DNA of 64,000 nucleotides from Massilia mucilaginosa (GTDB taxonomy: Bacteria > Pseudomonadota > Gammaproteobacteria > Burkholderiales > Burkholderiaceae_D), in the NCBI RefSeq assembly GCF_011682145.1, contig NZ_WHJH01000011.1, positions 62,001 through 126,000 of the forward strand, read 5' to 3'. A program made the position numbers and the translations under genes. A model generated the notes under the pieces. The model was given only the letters and a program-made list of their open reading frames with translations, was not told the origin of the DNA and searched no databases. Each line of letters starts with the position of its first letter. The stretch's first letter is position 1. Below, piece by piece: positions 16,992-26,400 of this stretch.

Positions 16992-19900
16992 ATGCACACG
17001 ATGGATTTAACGCGCGACGAACCCCGAGAAGGACGCCCTGCCACCGCTGCGCCGCACGCCACGCCGGCGTCGGCCCTGCCGGCGCCGATCGCCAGCTGGC
17101 TGCAACGGGTCGAGGCCGCCGCCCACCCGCAGCCCAAGCTCGACCTGGAGGTCAAGGATCCCAAAGTCGCCCAGTACAAGTTCGTCTATGTGCTGGCCCC
17201 GACCAGCGGCGGACGCCACGTGGCCCTGTGCCTGTGCAAGGCGCGCCTGCGCCCCAACGGCGAAGTGGCCGCCGCCAGCCCGGTCAGCGAAGTGTTTTCC
17301 CTGCTCTCGGCCCCGCCCGCCTATCTCGAAGGCGACGATGAAGACCTGGTGCGTTTCTTCATCGCCATGCGCAGCGGCGCCGCGTCCCAGGGCGGCAGCG
17401 CGACCGAGCCGAAAGGCAAGGTCGGCGCCATCCTGCTGCACATGTTGCTGGAACAAGACAAGCTGCTGTGGGCGAATTCCTGGGCCGACATGGCCAACGG
17501 CCTGATCTATCCGCTGCAGGCCGGCCCCGTGCGCGAAGCCAACCTGGTCTGGCGCGAGGAAGGCCGTAGCGCGCGCCTCGGCTGGCAAGTCCAGCCCGCC
17601 AGCGGCGCGACCCACACCGCCGCCGACCAGATCGACTACATGCTGCCGACCGATCCGCCGTGGTACATCGACAACCTGTCCTGCGGCGCGCTGGCGCTCA
17701 ACCGCGGCGGGGTCGACATTTCCCTGGCCGACTTGCAGGCGCTGGTGGCGCAAGCCCCGGCGCTGAGCGGCAACGACAAAAAGCGCGTGTCGCAACTGTT
17801 GCTGGCCCATGGCTTGCAGCAACTCATGCCCCTGCCGCAGCCGCTCATCCAGCGCCTGCGCGACGACGTCAAGCCGCGTCCGCACTTGCTGCTCGACAGC
17901 GTGCCGCTGGCCGACGGCGCGCATCAGCGCTGGCACGATTACGCCGTGCTCTCCTTCGACTATGACGGCGAGCGGGTCGCCTTCGACCCGGCCCAGCGCG
18001 TGGTGCGCCAGGTGGGCGACGTGACCGAAGTCATCGCGCGCGATAGCGCGGCCGAGGCCGCCGCACTGGAAGAACTGACCGCGCTCGGTTTCCGCAAGCC
18101 CGGCACGGCGCCGCTCAACGCCCTGGCCGGCGCCCGGCAGCTGGAAAGCCAGGCGCACTGGCTGCGTTTTGCCGAAGGCGACCTGGCCGGCCTGATCGAG
18201 GCTGGCTGGCATGTTCAGAAATCGAGCAAATACCGCTACGACGTGGTCGCGGTGGAAGACTGGTACGCCGAGATCGACGAGCCGGCCGAAGCGGGCAACG
18301 CCTGGTTCGAGCTGGAGCTGGGCATCGTGGTCAACCAGAAACGCGTGCCGCTGCTGCCGGTGCTGGTGCAGCTGATCCGCAGCGCCCCGAGCGACTTCGA
18401 TCCCGAGGTGCTGGCCGCCCACGCCGACGCCGACCAGATGCTGGCCACCCTGCCCGACGGCCTGCGCGTGGCGCTGCCCTGGGGCCGCCTGAAGCCGATT
18501 CTCAACACGCTCGGTGAACTTTACTTCAGCGACAAGATCAAAACCAAGGTCAGGCTCTCGACCCTGGATGCGGGCCGTCTCGAAGAACTGGCGCGCGGAA
18601 CCGCTTTGCGCTGGTTCGGCGGCGAGCAGTTGCGCGAAACCGGTCGTAAGCTGAGCTTGTTCGGTTCGGTGCAAAAAGTGGCGCCTCCGGCGGGGCTGCA
18701 GGCGACCCTGCGCGACTACCAGGCAGACGGCCTGGCCTGGATGCAGTTCCTGCGCGAGTACGACCTGGCCGGCATCCTGGCCGACGACATGGGCCTGGGC
18801 AAGACGGTGCAAACCCTGGCCCACATCCTGATCGAAAAAGAAGCCGGCCGCCTGACCCATCCGGCCCTGGTCATCGCGCCCACCAGCCTGATGACCAACT
18901 GGCAGGACGAGGCGGCCCGCTTCGCGCCAAGCCTGCGCGTGCTGCTGCTGCAAGGCAAGGAGCGCCTGGAACAGTTCGACAAGATCGAGGAAGTCGACCT
19001 GGTCCTGACCACCTACGCCCTGTTGCCGCGAGACGAAGAAAAACTGCGCGAGCACGAGTTCCATCTCGTCATTCTCGACGAATCGCACTACATCAAGAAC
19101 AACCGCTCCAAGGCGGCCCAGAGCGCCGGCCTGCTCAAGTCGCGCCACCGCCTGTGCCTGACCGGCACGCCGCTCGAAAACCACCTGGGCGAATTGTGGT
19201 CGCAGTTCCACTTCTTGCTGCCGGGCTTGCTGGGCGATGAAAAAACCTTCAACAGCCAGTTCCGCCATCCGATCGAGCGCCAGGACGATCCGCTGCGGCG
19301 CGCGCTGCTGAACCGCCGCATCCGGCCTTTCCTGCTGCGCCGTACCAAGGACAATGTCGCCAAGGAATTGCCGCCGAAAACCGAGATGGTGCGCAAGGTC
19401 GAGTTGTCGGGCGCCCAGCGCGACCTGTACGAAACCGTGCGCCTGGCGATGGACAAGAAGGTGCGCGACGAGATCGACAAAAAGGGCGTGGCGCGCAGCC
19501 AGATCGTCATCCTGGAAGCCTTGCTCAAGCTGCGCCAGGTCTGCTGCGACCCGCGCCTGGTGAAGGCGCTGCCTGCCAAGAAGAAAGACAGCGGCTCCGC
19601 CAAGCTGATCGACCTGATGCAGATGGTCGACGATTTGCTCGAAGAAGGCCGCAAGATCCTGGTGTTCTCGCAATTTACCAGCATGCTGGCGCTGATCGAG
19701 GAAGAGCTCAACGCGCGCCGCATTCCGTACGCCTTGCTCACCGGCGACACCAAGGACCGCGCGGCCCAGGTCGCCGCCTTCCAGCAGGGCGCGGTGCCGA
19801 TCTTCCTGATCAGCCTGAAGGCGGGCGGCGTCGGCCTGAACCTGACCGCGGCCGATACCGTGATCCACTACGATCCGTGGTGGAATCCGGCCGCCGAAAA

Positions 19901-20111
19901 CCAGGCCACCGACCGCGCCTGGCGCATCGGGCAGGACAAGCCCGTGTTCGTCTACAAGCTGATTGCCAAGGGCACCCTGGAGGAAAAGATCCAGTTGCTG
20001 CAGCAAAAGAAATCCGACCTGGCGCAATCGATCCTGGCCGAAGGCGAGTCGCAAAAAATGAGCCTGACGCAAGAAGACCTGCAAGCCATTTTCGCGCCGC
20101 TGGACGAATAG
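16992..20111 (+). CDS. SNF2-family DEAD/DEAH-box helicase
   Basis: 1039 aa from the ATG at 16992 (a second in-frame ATG is at 17001). N-terminal half: bacterial SNF2-associated region. C-terminal half: full SNF2 ATPase with motif I DDMGLGKT near residue 600, motif II D-E-S-H near 695 (LVILDESHYIKNN), LTGTPLENHLGELWSQF, LVFSQFTSM, SLKAGGVGLNLTAAD and motif VI ATDRAWRIGQ near 970. Such proteins are DNA-dependent ATP-driven translocases, in bacteria often linked to transcription recycling or repair; the exact role is unknown. The SWIM zinc finger that often precedes this architecture is not visible here. Confidence 0.92.
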   Translation: MHTMDLTRDEPREGRPATAAPHATPASALPAPIASWLQRVEAAAHPQPKLDLEVKDPKVAQYKFVYVLAPTSGGRHVALCLCKARLRPNGEVAAASPVSEVFSLLSAPPAYLEGDDEDLVRFFIAMRSGAASQGGSATEPKGKVGAILLHMLLEQDKLLWANSWADMANGLIYPLQAGPVREANLVWREEGRSARLGWQVQPASGATHTAADQIDYMLPTDPPWYIDNLSCGALALNRGGVDISLADLQALVAQAPALSGNDKKRVSQLLLAHGLQQLMPLPQPLIQRLRDDVKPRPHLLLDSVPLADGAHQRWHDYAVLSFDYDGERVAFDPAQRVVRQVGDVTEVIARDSAAEAAALEELTALGFRKPGTAPLNALAGARQLESQAHWLRFAEGDLAGLIEAGWHVQKSSKYRYDVVAVEDWYAEIDEPAEAGNAWFELELGIVVNQKRVPLLPVLVQLIRSAPSDFDPEVLAAHADADQMLATLPDGLRVALPWGRLKPILNTLGELYFSDKIKTKVRLSTLDAGRLEELARGTALRWFGGEQLRETGRKLSLFGSVQKVAPPAGLQATLRDYQADGLAWMQFLREYDLAGILADDMGLGKTVQTLAHILIEKEAGRLTHPALVIAPTSLMTNWQDEAARFAPSLRVLLLQGKERLEQFDKIEEVDLVLTTYALLPRDEEKLREHEFHLVILDESHYIKNNRSKAAQSAGLLKSRHRLCLTGTPLENHLGELWSQFHFLLPGLLGDEKTFNSQFRHPIERQDDPLRRALLNRRIRPFLLRRTKDNVAKELPPKTEMVRKVELSGAQRDLYETVRLAMDKKVRDEIDKKGVARSQIVILEALLKLRQVCCDPRLVKALPAKKKDSGSAKLIDLMQMVDDLLEEGRKILVFSQFTSMLALIEEELNARRIPYALLTGDTKDRAAQVAAFQQGAVPIFLISLKAGGVGLNLTAADTVIHYDPWWNPAAENQATDRAWRIGQDKPVFVYKLIAKGTLEEKIQLLQQKKSDLAQSILAEGESQKMSLTQEDLQAIFAPLDE

Positions 20112-20198
20112 CGGTCGCGGATTTGTGTTCATATACTTACTACAATGTTGGCGATATACTAGCGAAATGTGATATTGAACAGGTAAAGAAAGCGTTCC

Positions 20199-21386
20199 AT
20201 GAACAATAGTGTCACCGAGGCAAACACAGGGTCGGTGCGGTCCAGCGACAACATGCTCGTGGAACAGTTTCGCGCCATCGCCGAGTTGCGCGGCGATGTG
20301 GCCTGGATCGTCGATTGCGCGTCCGGCACCTTGTCCTATATCAGTCCCTCGGTGCGGGACCTGCTCGGATACGAGGCGGTCGATTTCATCAAGCAACTGT
20401 CCAGCCGGCAGGCGGAGTCGCCGCTGGCCGCTCTGTGCGCGGGATTGCCGGAACGTATAGCTCGCTTCACCGCCGGCGACCAGAGCCGGCGCGAGCTGCT
20501 GCGCCGTGTCGACCAGCTGCGTCCGGATGGCAGCACGGTCCCGCTCGAGGTGCGCTCGACCTTGCTGACCGACGCCAGCGGCAAGCCGTGCGCGCTGGTC
20601 GGCGTGCTGGTCGACGCCAGTGCCGAGCGCGCGCGGGCCGAGGAAACGCGTCGCTTTGCGAGCATGCTGAACCATGAATTTCGCACGCCCTTGTCGACCA
20701 TCGACGGCGCCATCCAGCGCCTGGAGGCGACCGCAACGCACGCCGACGAGCCGACCCGCCAGCGTTACCGCAAGATTCAGGGTGCGGTGGACCGGCTGAT
20801 CGGTATGCTTGACCAGTACCTGTCGCCCGACCGCATGGACGAGATCGGCAGCGCGCGCCAGCCCGACACCGTCTCGCCCGAGCTGCTGTTGCAGGAAGCG
20901 GCGGCCCAGGTCAGCGCGGCAGGGGGCATTGCGCGCGTCGAATCGAGCGGCTTGCCGCCCTTGATTCGCGCCCAGCCGAGCGCGCTGCGCCTGGCGTTGA
21001 AGGTGCTGGTGGACAACGCGCTGCAATATTCGCCGCCCGGACAGCCCATCATCCTGGCCGGGCACGCGACAAAGGACGGCATCGAACTGTCCGTGCGCGA
21101 TCGCGGCCAGGGCGTGCCGCCAGCGGAAACGGCCACGATCTTTGGCAAGGGTTGTCGTGGGAGTAACGCCGTGGGTGCGGGTTCCGGCCTCGGCCTGTAC
21201 ATGGCGCGGTCGGTCGTCGAAGTGCATGGAGGCACCATCGATGTTCAAAATGTGACATTGTCGGGCCCGGTGTTCAAAATCTGGCTCCCCGCGCAACGCG
21301 CGGCGGGGAAAAGAGTTGCGCCAGAAGGTAGCAGCAGTGATAATTCCGGTAATCAACACACTAGGGAAGGCACCGCGCGCAAGTAG
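20199..21386 (+). CDS. PAS-domain sensor histidine kinase
   Basis: 395 aa with no transmembrane segment, so a cytosolic sensor. PAS domain at about residues 22-140 (IAELRGDVAWIVDCASGTLSYISPSVRDLLGY). HisKA with His159 in SMLNHEFRTPLSTIDG. HATPase with N-box Asn273 (VDNALQYSPPG), G1 (RDRGQGVPP) and G2 (GAGSGLGLYMARSVVEVHGG). The tail is Ser/Arg-rich. It lies 39 nt before a response regulator, so the two form a two-component pair. The signal is unknown; the PAS could sense redox state or a ligand. Confidence 0.93.
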   Translation: MNNSVTEANTGSVRSSDNMLVEQFRAIAELRGDVAWIVDCASGTLSYISPSVRDLLGYEAVDFIKQLSSRQAESPLAALCAGLPERIARFTAGDQSRRELLRRVDQLRPDGSTVPLEVRSTLLTDASGKPCALVGVLVDASAERARAEETRRFASMLNHEFRTPLSTIDGAIQRLEATATHADEPTRQRYRKIQGAVDRLIGMLDQYLSPDRMDEIGSARQPDTVSPELLLQEAAAQVSAAGGIARVESSGLPPLIRAQPSALRLALKVLVDNALQYSPPGQPIILAGHATKDGIELSVRDRGQGVPPAETATIFGKGCRGSNAVGAGSGLGLYMARSVVEVHGGTIDVQNVTLSGPVFKIWLPAQRAAGKRVAPEGSSSDNSGNQHTREGTARK

Positions 21387-21425
21387 GGAAGCACGGGGTA
21401 ATGAAATGAAGAAAATGGCCAACCC

Positions 21426-22109
21426 ATGACGCAGATATTGATTGTTGAGGACAACGGCGACTATGCCGGCGATATGGCGGAGTTTCTGACGGAACTCAAC
21501 CATGAAGTAATGATTGCGACCACCGCCGCCGACATGTGGGCGGCCCTGACCAAGACCCCGACCGCCGTGGTCGTGCTCGACCTCGGCTTGCCCGACGAAG
21601 ACGGTTTCAATGTGATTCCGCGCATGCGCCAGCTGTATCCCGAAATCGGCCTGCTGGTGCTGACCGGGCGCGTCGCGTTCGACAACCGCATCCTGGGCTT
21701 GCGCCTGGGCGCCGACCATTACCTGACCAAGCCGATCAAGTTTCCGGAACTGGCCGCGCATATCGAGGCGCTGGACCGGCGCGTGCGTCCGCCCGAGCCG
21801 GCCGCCCAGCTGCCGAGCAAATGGACCTTGCGCGTCAGTGCGCGCCAGCTCGAACTGATGGGGGCGGTGATCGACCTGACCGAGAAAGAGTGCAACTTCC
21901 TGCACCTGCTCACGCTCAACACCCGTCCGGTGCCGCGCCAGGTGATCGTGGCCGGCATGGGCGGCGACGATCCGGACGCCAGCCGCCGGGTCGACATGCT
22001 GGTCTACCGCTTGCGCAAGAAAGCGCGCTCCGGCCTCGGCCAGGACTTGCCCCTGCGCAGCGCCTACGGCGAAGGCTACAGCCTGTCCGCCGGCTTCACC
22101 CTCGCGTAA
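21426..22109 (+). CDS. OmpR-type response regulator
   Basis: 227 aa. Receiver domain with phospho-acceptor Asp52 (VVLDLGLPDEDGF), acidic pair E8/D9 (IVEDN), Thr80 and Lys102 (YLTKPIKF). Winged-helix output domain at about 130-225 (VIDLTEKECNFLHLLTLN...RVDMLVYRLRKKARSG...LRSAYGEGYSLS). Partner of the upstream PAS kinase. Target promoters cannot be named. Confidence 0.94.
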   Translation: MTQILIVEDNGDYAGDMAEFLTELNHEVMIATTAADMWAALTKTPTAVVVLDLGLPDEDGFNVIPRMRQLYPEIGLLVLTGRVAFDNRILGLRLGADHYLTKPIKFPELAAHIEALDRRVRPPEPAAQLPSKWTLRVSARQLELMGAVIDLTEKECNFLHLLTLNTRPVPRQVIVAGMGGDDPDASRRVDMLVYRLRKKARSGLGQDLPLRSAYGEGYSLSAGFTLA

Positions 22110-22376
22110 CCGGTTACATCGCGCCGCCTTGTGCCAGTCCACCATTGCCGGCGCGCCACTTCCGGCGCCGGGCGATGCGCGCGTCGCCGCAATGACAGCG
22201 CCGACATTGCCGCTCGCCGCGATCGCTTGCCGCTCGACCGGGCAACAAAATGACTGCCGAGCCCTCAGGTTTCACCGCGATCTGTCTCGTATCGTGGTTT
22301 CGTCACGCGGCATTTGACGACATGATGGCCTTTGGGATCAACTGTGGCGGCGACGTGGACACCGCCGCCGCGTCAT
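22110..22376. other. spacer after response regulator, no gene recognised
   Basis: GC-rich with no convincing coding frame and no clear terminator. The left flank repeat of the RAYT element starts at 22377. Confidence 0.5.
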
Positions 22377-22482
22377 AAATAGGGACATAGCCACGCATCA
22401 TCAGCATGAGCCTGTATTTAATGAGGGACAGAGTCGCGACAGTTCAGTAAAATACGGCGCTCCGCTTCCTTTTCATACCACC

Positions 22483-23184
22483 ATGGCCCGCCTTCCCCGT
22501 CTCGTCCTGCCCAACCAGCCGCACCACATCATCCAGCACGGCAACGACCGCCAGCTGATTTTCCGCGAAGCCGACGATTACCAGCGCTTCCTCGGCTGGC
22601 TGAAAGATAGCGCCAGGGAATTCAAAGTCGCCATCCACGCCTACGTGCTGATGCCCAACCACCTGCACCTGCTCGCTTCCCCATCGACGCTGGAAGGCCT
22701 GGCCCAGACCATGCAGCGCGTCGGCCGCTACTATGTTCCCTGGTTCAACGCCAAGTACGGCCGCAGCGGCAGCCTGTTCCAGGGCCGCTTCAAAACCTCG
22801 CTGATCGACGCCGCCGCCTACTTCCTGCTGTGCAGCCGCTATATAGAACACAACCCGGTGCGCAGCGAGCTCGTTTCCGATCCGCTGGACTACCCGTGGT
22901 CGAGCTACCCGCACCACGCCGGCGCCCAGCCCGACAATGTGATCACCGACCACGCCCTGTATTGGGCGCTGGGAAACACTCCCTTCCAGCGCGAAGCCGC
23001 TTATATCGAACTGAGCCGCCCAGCCCTGACGCGCGAGCAGCTCGACCAGATCAACGGTGCCGTGCTCAAGGGCTGGCCGCTCGGTTCCGATGCCTTTAAG
23101 ACAGAATTGCAACACCGCGCCAAGCGCCAGGTACTACCCGCCAAGCGCGGCAGACCGTTCAAAATCAAGCCGCCCGCCCCCTGA
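22483..23184 (+). CDS. REP-associated tyrosine transposase (Y1/HUH)
   Basis: 233 aa. The HUH metal-binding motif is H60-L-H62 in VLMPNHLHLLAS. The Tyr-bearing helix is AAAYFLLCSRYIEHNPVRSEL, with Y113/Y120 as nucleophile candidates. The N-terminal start MARLPRLVLPNQPHHIIQHGNDRQ is the standard RAYT N-terminus, and YPWSSYPHH follows. These enzymes nick and join single-stranded DNA at palindromic REP-like sequences. The basic tail (KRQVLPAKRGRPFK) may bind DNA. It is complete, with no frameshift. Confidence 0.92.
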   Translation: MARLPRLVLPNQPHHIIQHGNDRQLIFREADDYQRFLGWLKDSAREFKVAIHAYVLMPNHLHLLASPSTLEGLAQTMQRVGRYYVPWFNAKYGRSGSLFQGRFKTSLIDAAAYFLLCSRYIEHNPVRSELVSDPLDYPWSSYPHHAGAQPDNVITDHALYWALGNTPFQREAAYIELSRPALTREQLDQINGAVLKGWPLGSDAFKTELQHRAKRQVLPAKRGRPFKIKPPAP

Positions 23185-23208
23185 AAACGCCCGCTGGGCG
23201 TTTTTTTT
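23185..23208 (+). terminator. rho-independent terminator of the RAYT gene
   Basis: AAAACGCCC-GCT-GGGCGTTTTTTTT directly after the TGA: a perfect stem with an eight-T tail. Confidence 0.9.
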
Positions 23209-23409
23209 CGCCTGCCAGAAACGCCAAAAACCCTTTTCCCAGCTAGCCGCAAGGCATAAACGCGACAATCGACTGACTGTGTCCCTATTAAATTTTCGGA
23301 GCGACGCCAGCGCGATTAATTGGACTCTGACCCTAATTAATCCGCTTGCCCATTCTGCTGCATTGCACTAATGTTGGTGTTCGATTTTAAAAAGCTGTGG
23401 AGAATGCGC

Positions 23410-26400
23410 ATGATTGCCCAAGGAATGTACGATCCATCCAATGAACACGATGCCTGCGGCGTCGGTTTCATCGCCCACATCAAGGGCAACAAGAGCCACT
23501 CCATCATCGAGCAGGGCCTGCTGATCCTGAAGAATCTGGATCACCGGGGCGCTGTCGGTGCCGACAAGCTGATGGGCGACGGGGCCGGCATCCTGATCCA
23601 GATCCCGGACCAGTACTTCCGCGACGAAATGGCGAAGCAGGGCGTGGAACTGCCTCCGCCGGGCGAATACGGCGTCGGCATGGTATTCCTGCCGAAAGAA
23701 AACGCTTCCCGCATCGCCTGCGAGCAAGAAATCGAGCGCGCCGTGCGCATCGAAGGCCAGGTCGTGCTCGGCTGGCGCAACGTGCCGCTGGACGACACCA
23801 TGCCGATGTCGCCGACCGTGCGCGGCAAGGAACCGGTGATCCGCCAGATCTTCATCGGGCGCGGCCCGGACATCATGGTCACCGACGCGCTCGAACGGAA
23901 GCTGTACGTGATCCGCAAGTCGTCCGGCCACGCGATCCAGGCGCTCAAACTGCTGCACGGTAAAGAATTCTTCGTGCCATCGATGTCGGCCCGCACCATC
24001 GTCTACAAGGGCTTGCTGCTGGCCGACCAGGTCGGCGTCTATTACAAGGACCTGCAAGATCCGCGCTGCATCTCGGCACTGGCGCTGGTGCACCAGCGTT
24101 TCTCGACCAACACCTTCCCGGAATGGCCGCTGGCCCACCCCTACCGCCTGATCGCCCACAACGGCGAAATCAACACCGTCAAAGGCAACTTCAACTGGAT
24201 GCGCGCGCGCGAAGGCGTGATGAAGTCGGCCGTGCTGGGCGACGACCTGCAAAAGCTGTTCCCGCTGATCTATGAAGGCCAGTCCGACACCGCCTGCTTC
24301 GACAACGCCCTCGAACTGCTGATCATGGCCGGCTACCCGATCGCCCAGGCCATGATGATGATGATCCCCGAAGCCTGGGAAAATCACACCATGATGGACG
24401 ACAACCGCCGCGCCTTCTACGAATACCACGCCGCCATGATGGAACCGTGGGACGGTCCGGCCGCCATGGCCTTCACCGACGGGCGCCACATCGGCGGCAC
24501 CCTCGACCGCAACGGCTTGCGTCCGGCGCGCTACATCGTCACCGACGACGACCTGGTCGTGATGGCCTCCGAATCGGGCGTGCTGCCGATTCCGGAATCG
24601 AAAATCATCCAGAAATGGCGCCTGCAGCCGGGCAAGATGTTCCTGATCGACCTGGAAGCGGGCCGCATCATCGACGACAAGGAATTGAAAGACACCTACG
24701 CCAACGCCAAGCCCTACAAGGCATGGATCAACTCGGTGCGCATCAAGCTCAACGAGATCAAGCTCAAGGAAAGCCAGCTCGGCCACAACCGCGCCAAGGA
24801 CGGCACGCTGGCCCAGGGAGAAAAAGCCCCGGCCACCGTGCTCGATCGCCAGCAAGCCTTCGGCTACACCCAGGAAGACCTGAAATTCCTGATGGCACCA
24901 ATGGCCGTGCTCGGTGAAGAAGCCACCGGTTCGATGGGCAACGATTCGCCGCTGGCGGTCATGTCCAACAAGCTGAAACCCTTGTACAACTACTTCAAGC
25001 AACTGTTCGCGCAAGTGACCAACCCGCCGATCGACCCGATCCGCGAAGCCATGGTCATGTCGCTGGTCTCCTTCATCGGCCCCAAGCCGAATTTGCTGGA
25101 CACCAACAACGTCAACCCGCCGATGCGCCTTGAAGTGTCGCAGCCGGTGCTCGGTTTCGACGACATGGCGCGCCTGCGCAACATCAGCGCCCATACCGGC
25201 GGCAAGTTCAAGTCGTACGAGCTGAACATTTGCTACCCGGTCGCCTGGGGCAAGGAAGGCATCGAAGCCTCGCTCGCCTCGCTGTGCGCGGAAGCGGTGG
25301 ACGCGGTCAAGTCCGGCCACAACATCCTGATCGTCTCCGACCGCGCCGTCTCGGCCGAACAGGTCGCCATCCCGGCCCTGCTGGCCACCTCGACCGTGCA
25401 CCAGCACCTGGTGGCGCGCGGCCTGCGCGCTTCCACCGGCCTGGTCGTCGAAACCGGCTCGGCCCGCGAAACCCACCACTTCGCCCTGCTGGCCGGCTAC
25501 GGCGCCGAAGCCGTTCACCCCTACCTGGCCATGGAAACCCTGATCGAACTGGCCCAGGGCATGAGCGGCGAGATGTCGGGCGAGACCGCCATCTATAACT
25601 ACACCAAGGCCGTCGGCAAGGGCCTGATGAAGGTGATGTCCAAAATGGGCATCTCGACCTACATGTCGTACTGCGGCGCGCAGATTTTCGAAGTCATCGG
25701 CCTGAACAAGTCGCTGGTCGACAAATACTTCAAGGGCACGTCCTCGAACGTCGAAGGCATCGGCGTGTTCGAAGTGGCCGAAGAAGCCCTGCGCCTGCAC
25801 ACCCTGGCCTTCGGCAACGATCCGCTGCTGCTCGACGCCCTGGATGCCGGCGGCGAATACGCCTTCCGCGTGCGCGGCGAAGAACACATGTGGACCCCTG
25901 ACGCAATCGCCAAGCTGCAGCACTCCACCCGCAGCAACAATTTTTCGAGCTACAAGGAATACGCGCAGATCATCAATGACCAGAGCCGTCGTCATTTGAC
26001 ACTGCGTGGCCTGTTCGAGTTCAAACTCGATCCGACCAAAGCCATTGCGCTCGACGAAGTCGAACCGGCCAAAGAGATCGTCAAGCGTTTCGCCACCGGC
26101 GCCATGTCGATGGGCTCGATCAGCACCGAAGCCCACGCCACCCTGGCCATCGCCCTGAACCGCATCGGCGGCAAGTCGAACACGGGCGAAGGCGGCGAAG
26201 ATCCGTTCCGCTACACCAAGGAATTGAAAGGCATCAAGATCAAGCAGGGCGAAACGATGGCCTCCGTCATCGGCGAGCAGAATGTGGTGGTCGATATTCC
26301 TTTGCAGGAAGGCGATTCCCTGCGTTCGCGCATCAAGCAGGTCGCTTCGGGCCGCTTTGGCGTCACCGCCGAGTACCTGAACTCGGCCGACCAGATCCAG

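Larger units (their letters stand above)
22377..23340 (+). mobile_element. RAYT-type element with nested inverted flanks
   Basis: The left flank has AAATAGGGACA (22377-22387) and TTTAATGAGGGACAGAGTC (from 22417). The right flank has TGTCCCTATT (23280-23289) and GGACTCTGACCCTAATTAA (23322-23340), the inverted counterparts, the second with two changes. Between them lie a single-domain tyrosine (Y1/HUH) transposase and a terminator. This matches the layout of REP-associated tyrosine transposase loci, which are usually domesticated single copies rather than active insertion sequences. Confidence 0.7.

Noticed and set aside
17007-22145. A 1712-codon open frame on the minus strand across the SNF2 helicase and two-component genes
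   Set aside because: It is antisense to well-defined helicase, kinase and regulator genes and has the Arg/Gln/Val/Ala/His-rich composition of a mirror frame caused by strong third-position GC. No domain is visible.
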